DNA from: Aerophototrophica crusticola
GTDB lineage: Bacteria > Pseudomonadota > Alphaproteobacteria > Azospirillales > Azospirillaceae
Length of the DNA: 64,000 nt
Assembly (NCBI GenBank): GCA_001939945.1
Contig: MOEB01000025.1
Span: 1 to 64,000 of the forward strand
Direction: 5' to 3'
Below, piece after piece: positions 61,175 to 64,000 of this stretch. The translations under genes and the position numbers were made by a program. The notes below the pieces were generated by a model. It worked only from the letters and a program-made list of their open reading frames with translations, was not told the origin of the DNA and made no database searches. Position 1 is the first letter of the stretch, and each line of letters begins with the position of its first letter.

Positions 61175-61519
61175 ATGTCCGTCAAGATCCGCCTGACCCG
61201 CGGCGGCGCCAAGAAGCGCCCCTACTACTCCATCGTCGTGGCCGACAGCCGCGCCCCCCGCGACGGCGCCTTCATCGAGAAGGTGGGCACCTACAACCCC
61301 ATGCTGCCGGCCGAGCACCCGGAGCGCGTGACCCTGAAGGACGAGCGCCTGAAGTACTGGCTGTCCAACGGCGCGCAGCCGACCGAGCGCGTCGCAAAGT
61401 TCCTGGGCAAGGCGAACCTGATCGAGATGCCCAAGTTCCGCGACACCCCGAAGAAGTCCGCCCCGAAGGCGAAGGCCCAGGAGCGCGCCAAGCTGGCCGC
61501 CAAGGCCGCCGAGGCCTGA
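61175..61519 (+). CDS. rpsP: 30S ribosomal protein S16
   Basis: A 114-residue protein with the S16 core [42 protein letters not shown] and [16 protein letters not shown] Lys/Ala-rich tail (residues about 88-114) is longer than in E. coli, as usual for alphaproteobacteria. It assembles early in the 30S subunit. A ribosome site AAGGAAAG lies upstream. Confidence 0.96.
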   Translation: MSVKIRLTRGGAKKRPYYSIVVADSRAPRDGAFIEKVGTYNPMLPAEHPERVTLKDERLKYWLSNGAQPTERVAKFLGKANLIEMPKFRDTPKKSAPKAKAQERAKLAAKAAEA

Positions 61520-61551
61520 GCTTCCCCTTCCTGACGGGCGGGGTCTGACAG

Positions 61552-61710
61552 GGAACACGGACGGCACGGACGGTCCACGGACGACACGGGACATAGGGGA
61601 ATGGCGGCTGCGCCGCCGGGTGCTTGGCAGAACGGGTGTCTCCCGGGGCGCCGCAGGCACCTTGCCCCTGTCCCGTGCTTGTCCGTGGCATGTCCGTGTC
61701 GTCCGTGTCC
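61552..61710. repeat. Fold-back repeat with ACGGAC arms, copy 2, inside the rpsP-rimM gap
   Basis: The left arm (61552-61597) ACACGGACGGCACGGACGG-like and the right arm (61665-61710) form an imperfect inverse of about 46 bases. The centre has GGCGGCTGCGCCGCC. It separates rpsP from rimM, which are normally close. Confidence 0.7.
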
Positions 61711-61748
61711 CAGCCTGCCCCGCCATCCCGCGTGCGAAGAGTCCCCCC

Positions 61749-62390
61749 ATGTCATCCCGCGTCTGCGTTGCCCAGATCATCGGCGCCCATGGCGTCCATG
61801 GCCGCGTGAGGCTGAAGAGCTTCACGGCGGACCCGGAGGCCGTGTTCACCTATGCGCCGCTGACGGACGAGGCGGGCACCCGTGTCTTCAAGGTGAAGAT
61901 GACGGGCATGGGCAAGGACCATTTCCTCGCCACCGTCGAGGGCTTGAAGGACAAGACCCAGGCCGACGCCCTGAAGGGGACCCGGCTGTTCGTGGACCGG
62001 TCCGCCCTGCCCGACCCGGAGGACGAGGAAGAGTTCTACCACGCCGACCTGCTGGGCCTGCCCACCACCACGGTGGCCGGCCAGGACTTCGGCACCATCA
62101 AGGCCATCCACGACTTCGGCGCCGGCGACATGCTGGAGATCCTGCATGTCTCGGGCAAGACGGTGTTCATCCCCTTCACCAAGGCCGTGGTGCCGGTGGT
62201 GGAGGTGAGCGTGCCGCGCATCGTGGTGGACCCGCCGGTCAACCTCTTCACCCCGGCCAAGCCGGACCCGGAGGAGCTGGCGGAGATGGGCGGCAGGCTG
62301 GATGACCTGGATGACCCCGCACCCCCCGCCGACACGGCGGACGGGGAGGGGGAGACCGCGGACGAGGCCGGGGAGCGGGGCGAGGGCTGA
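61749..62390 (+). CDS. rimM: Ribosome maturation factor RimM
   Basis: A 213-residue factor that helps 30S assembly. The N-terminal domain begins [21 protein letters not shown]. The PRC-barrel part has [14 protein letters not shown] and [29 protein letters not shown]. The last 35 residues are an acidic, Pro-containing tail ([19 protein letters not shown]) beyond the normal end. It shares the TGATG overlap with trmD. Confidence 0.92.
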   Translation: MSSRVCVAQIIGAHGVHGRVRLKSFTADPEAVFTYAPLTDEAGTRVFKVKMTGMGKDHFLATVEGLKDKTQADALKGTRLFVDRSALPDPEDEEEFYHADLLGLPTTTVAGQDFGTIKAIHDFGAGDMLEILHVSGKTVFIPFTKAVVPVVEVSVPRIVVDPPVNLFTPAKPDPEELAEMGGRLDDLDDPAPPADTADGEGETADEAGERGEG

Positions 62391-63250
62391 TGTCCGACGC
62401 GCCGGACCCAGCGGGGGCGGAGCCGCCGGCCGGGCCCCTGTGGTCCGTGACGGTGCTGACCCTGTTCCCGGAAATGTTCCCGGGGCCGCTGGGCCACAGC
62501 CTGGCCGGCCGCGCCTTGGAACATGGCACCTGGGCGTTGGAAACGCTGGACATCCGTTCGTTCGCGCGCGATAAGCACCGCTCCGTGGACGACACCCCGT
62601 TCGGCGGCGGGCCCGGCATGGTCATGCGGCCCGACGTGCTGGACGCGGCCCTCGAGGCGGCGACGGCGCAAGCCGTGGCGGCGCGGGGGGAACGGGGGCG
62701 GGCGATCTATCTCTCCCCGCGCGGCCGTGTGCTGGACCAGGACCTGGTGAAGGAACTCGCCGGGGAACGGTCCCTCATCCTGCTGTGCGGCCGGTACGAG
62801 GGGGTCGACGAGCGCGTCCTGGAAAAGCATGCCCTGGAGGAGGTTTCCCTCGGGGATTTCGTGCTGTCCGGCGGTGAGCCGGCGGCGCTCTGCCTGATCG
62901 ACGCCGTGGTCCGGCTACTGCCGGGGGTCATGGGGAACGTGGAGACGGCAGGGGAAGAGAGTTTCGAGCGGGGACTGCTTGAGTACCCGCACTACACCCG
63001 TCCGGCTTTTTGGGACGGGCGCCAGGTCCCGGCGGTGCTGCTGTCCGGCGACCATGGCAAGGTCCGGGCCTGGCGGCTCGAACAGGCGGAGGCGATCACG
63101 GAGGCCCGGCGGCCTGACCTGTGGTCCCGCTACCTGGAGAGCCGCCCGGCCCCAAAGGTGAAGAAACGCCGCGCCACCAAGGCAGCGGCACAGCCATCCA
63201 ACCCGGCAGACGACCCCGCGGGGACTGCCGGCAGCAACGAGGACAGTTGA
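62390..63250 (+). CDS. trmD: tRNA (guanine-37-N1)-methyltransferase
   Basis: A 286-residue SPOUT enzyme that methylates G37 of tRNAs. [31 protein letters not shown] near residues 65-77, the knot [13 protein letters not shown] near 132-144 and [11 protein letters not shown] near 156-166 are all intact. The C-terminus (about 245-286) is a Lys/Ala-rich tail not found in E. coli TrmD. It overlaps rimM by one base and precedes rplS by one. Confidence 0.95.
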   Translation: MSDAPDPAGAEPPAGPLWSVTVLTLFPEMFPGPLGHSLAGRALEHGTWALETLDIRSFARDKHRSVDDTPFGGGPGMVMRPDVLDAALEAATAQAVAARGERGRAIYLSPRGRVLDQDLVKELAGERSLILLCGRYEGVDERVLEKHALEEVSLGDFVLSGGEPAALCLIDAVVRLLPGVMGNVETAGEESFERGLLEYPHYTRPAFWDGRQVPAVLLSGDHGKVRAWRLEQAEAITEARRPDLWSRYLESRPAPKVKKRRATKAAAQPSNPADDPAGTAGSNEDS

Positions 63251-63251
63251 G

Positions 63252-63638
63252 ATGAACATCCTTCAGCAGCTCGAGGCCGAGCAGGTCGCCAAGCTCACCC
63301 AGGGCAAGACGATCCCGGAGTTCTCCCCCGGCGACACCGTGAAGGTGAACGTAAAGGTGGTCGAGGGCACCCGCGAGCGCATCCAGGCCTATGAGGGCGT
63401 CGTCATCGCCCGCAAGAACGCGGGCCTGAACTCCGCCTTCACCGTCCGCAAGATTTCCTATGGCGAGGGCGTGGAGCGCGTGTTCCCGCTGTACAGCCCG
63501 CGCATCGACTCGATCGAGCTGGTCCGCAAGGGCGCCGTCCGCCGCGCCAAGCTGTATTACCTGCGCGGCCGCACCGGCAAGAGCGCCCGCATCGCCGAGC
63601 GCACCACCGGCCGCGGCATGAACGACAAGGGCGAGTAA
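63252..63638 (+). CDS. rplS: 50S ribosomal protein L19
   Basis: A 128-residue protein with the L19 signature [60 protein letters not shown]. It sits at the 30S-50S interface. It is the last gene of the ffh-GNAT-rpsP-rimM-trmD-rplS set, and a Rho-independent terminator follows 30 bases later. Confidence 0.96.
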   Translation: MNILQQLEAEQVAKLTQGKTIPEFSPGDTVKVNVKVVEGTRERIQAYEGVVIARKNAGLNSAFTVRKISYGEGVERVFPLYSPRIDSIELVRKGAVRRAKLYYLRGRTGKSARIAERTTGRGMNDKGE

Positions 63639-63666
63639 GCCCTTCCCGTTCGCCGCTGAGGCAAGG

Positions 63667-63706
63667 ACGGCCCGCCGGGGAGACCTGGCGGGCCGTTTTG
63701 TTTTTT
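63667..63706 (+). terminator. Rho-independent terminator of the rplS operon
   Basis: CGGCCCGCC ... GGCGGGCCG closes a ten-base loop and is followed by TTTTGTTTTTT. Confidence 0.85.
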
Positions 63707-63717
63707 CCCGGGCGTGG

Positions 63718-63862
63718 TTCCCCCTCACCCCAACCCTCTCCCCGGGGGGGAGAGGGGGTGCTGTTGCGCCTTTGTGCGGCGGTGGGCCAGTTCTGAGCCG
63801 GGGTTGGGCGTAGGGCGCGACCTTCCCCCTCTCCCCACCGGGGAGAGGGTCGGGGTGAGGGG
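63718..63862. repeat. CCCTCTCCC-type palindrome after rplS
   Basis: CCCTCACCCCAACCCTCTCC plus GGGGAGAGGGGG, and about 90 bases later CCCTCTCCCCACCGGGGAGA with GGGTCGGGGTGAGGG. Together these make a long inverted repeat between the rplS terminator and the terminator of the convergent receptor gene. Confidence 0.75.
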
Positions 63863-63885
63863 GTGTCGCAGCAAGGCCCCGCCGG

Positions 63886-63920
63886 AAAAAGCAAAGGGGC
63901 CGCGGTCGCCCGCGGCCCCC
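63886..63920 (-). terminator. Terminator of the leftward receptor gene
   Basis: Read leftward, GGGGCCGCGGG ... CCGCGGGCCCC pairs with one bulge and is followed by TTTGCTTTTT. Confidence 0.7.
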
Positions 63921-63944
63921 TGTCACTGATCGCCGGAAAGCGGT

Positions 63945-64000
63945 CAGAACTTCATCCGGGCCGTCACGCCGTAGGTGCGGGGCTCGATGACGAAGCCGGT
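63945..64000 (-). CDS. End of a probable TonB-dependent or other outer-membrane beta-barrel protein (partial)
   Basis: Only the last 18 codons are in the window (TGFVIEPRTYGVTARMKF, then stop). Alternating hydrophobic residues and a terminal Phe are the beta-signal read by the BAM complex, and the PRTYGVTARMKF form is frequent at the end of TonB receptors. The gene enters from beyond the right edge. Confidence 0.6.

Overview
The window is a GC-rich, gene-dense chromosomal segment. Its gene content points to an alphaproteobacterium, most likely Rhodospirillales/Azospirillales. It carries COQ9 close to rpsU and def, CarD next to a seven-iron ferredoxin, an RpoH-type sigma factor, phasin-type polyhydroxyalkanoate proteins, a two-gene HWE/HisKA_2 and PAS kinase signalling style, and ffh, rpsP, rimM, trmD and rplS in the usual order. 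No tRNA, rRNA, CRISPR array, transposase or prophage gene was seen, so this is core chromosome with accessory pockets. Genus assignment is inference only.

Layout. 0-12 kb: GAF/HisKA_2 sensor kinase, CPA1 antiporter, two phasin-type proteins (one fused to a hemerythrin-like domain without its iron ligands), a P-loop-like protein without a P-loop, a membrane GGDEF cyclase behind an FNR/FixK-type box, a SnoaL-like secreted protein, a membrane LytTR regulator, a creatininase-family enzyme and an Asp/Gly-rich RTX-like protein. 12-25 kb: GST, DHA2 efflux pump, HNH nuclease, SGNH hydrolase, rpsU, def, COQ9, secreted proteins, an AbrB-Doc toxin-antitoxin pair, exported RidA, asd, an Mpo1-like protein and a pentapeptide-repeat protein. 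25-33 kb: a ZnuD-like TonB receptor behind a near-ideal Zur box, glycine-zipper lipoprotein, DUF3047, an AI-2E permease with an extra C-terminal domain, SDR, gpmA, GNAT. 33-44 kb: ettA, a low-complexity lipoprotein plus an oligopeptide-binding protein between inverted copies of one repeat, rpoH, a pseudo-phosphatase, carD, fdxA, TerB, DUF938, VOC. 44-50 kb: modABC, a PAS histidine kinase, a ParE/RHH toxin-antitoxin pair, TerC. 50-57 kb: four tandem oligopeptide-binding proteins with no permease or ATPase. 57-64 kb: a second pentapeptide-repeat protein, ffh, GNAT, rpsP-rimM-trmD-rplS, and the end of an outer-membrane receptor.

The least explained signal is in the intergenic DNA. A family of about 100-160 nt elements, six well preserved (11.8, 18.5, 21.0, 24.4, 42.7 and 43.6 kb) and two degenerate (8.8 and 12.7 kb), has an architecture of up to five consecutive hairpins. 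The central hairpins keep their loops (ATCC; AGTC or GGTC) and a TTGGCT linker while stems change in a compensatory way, and the outer two hairpins differ almost completely between copies. Most sit between convergent genes. Several other fold-back repeat families fill nearly every other long intergenic gap: arms built of GGTGAC, ACGGAC or ACACGCAC units, a CACGAAG inverted repeat, a TCGGATTA palindrome and a CCCTCTCCC palindrome. In places they supply stop codons, ribosome binding sites or terminators to the neighbouring genes.
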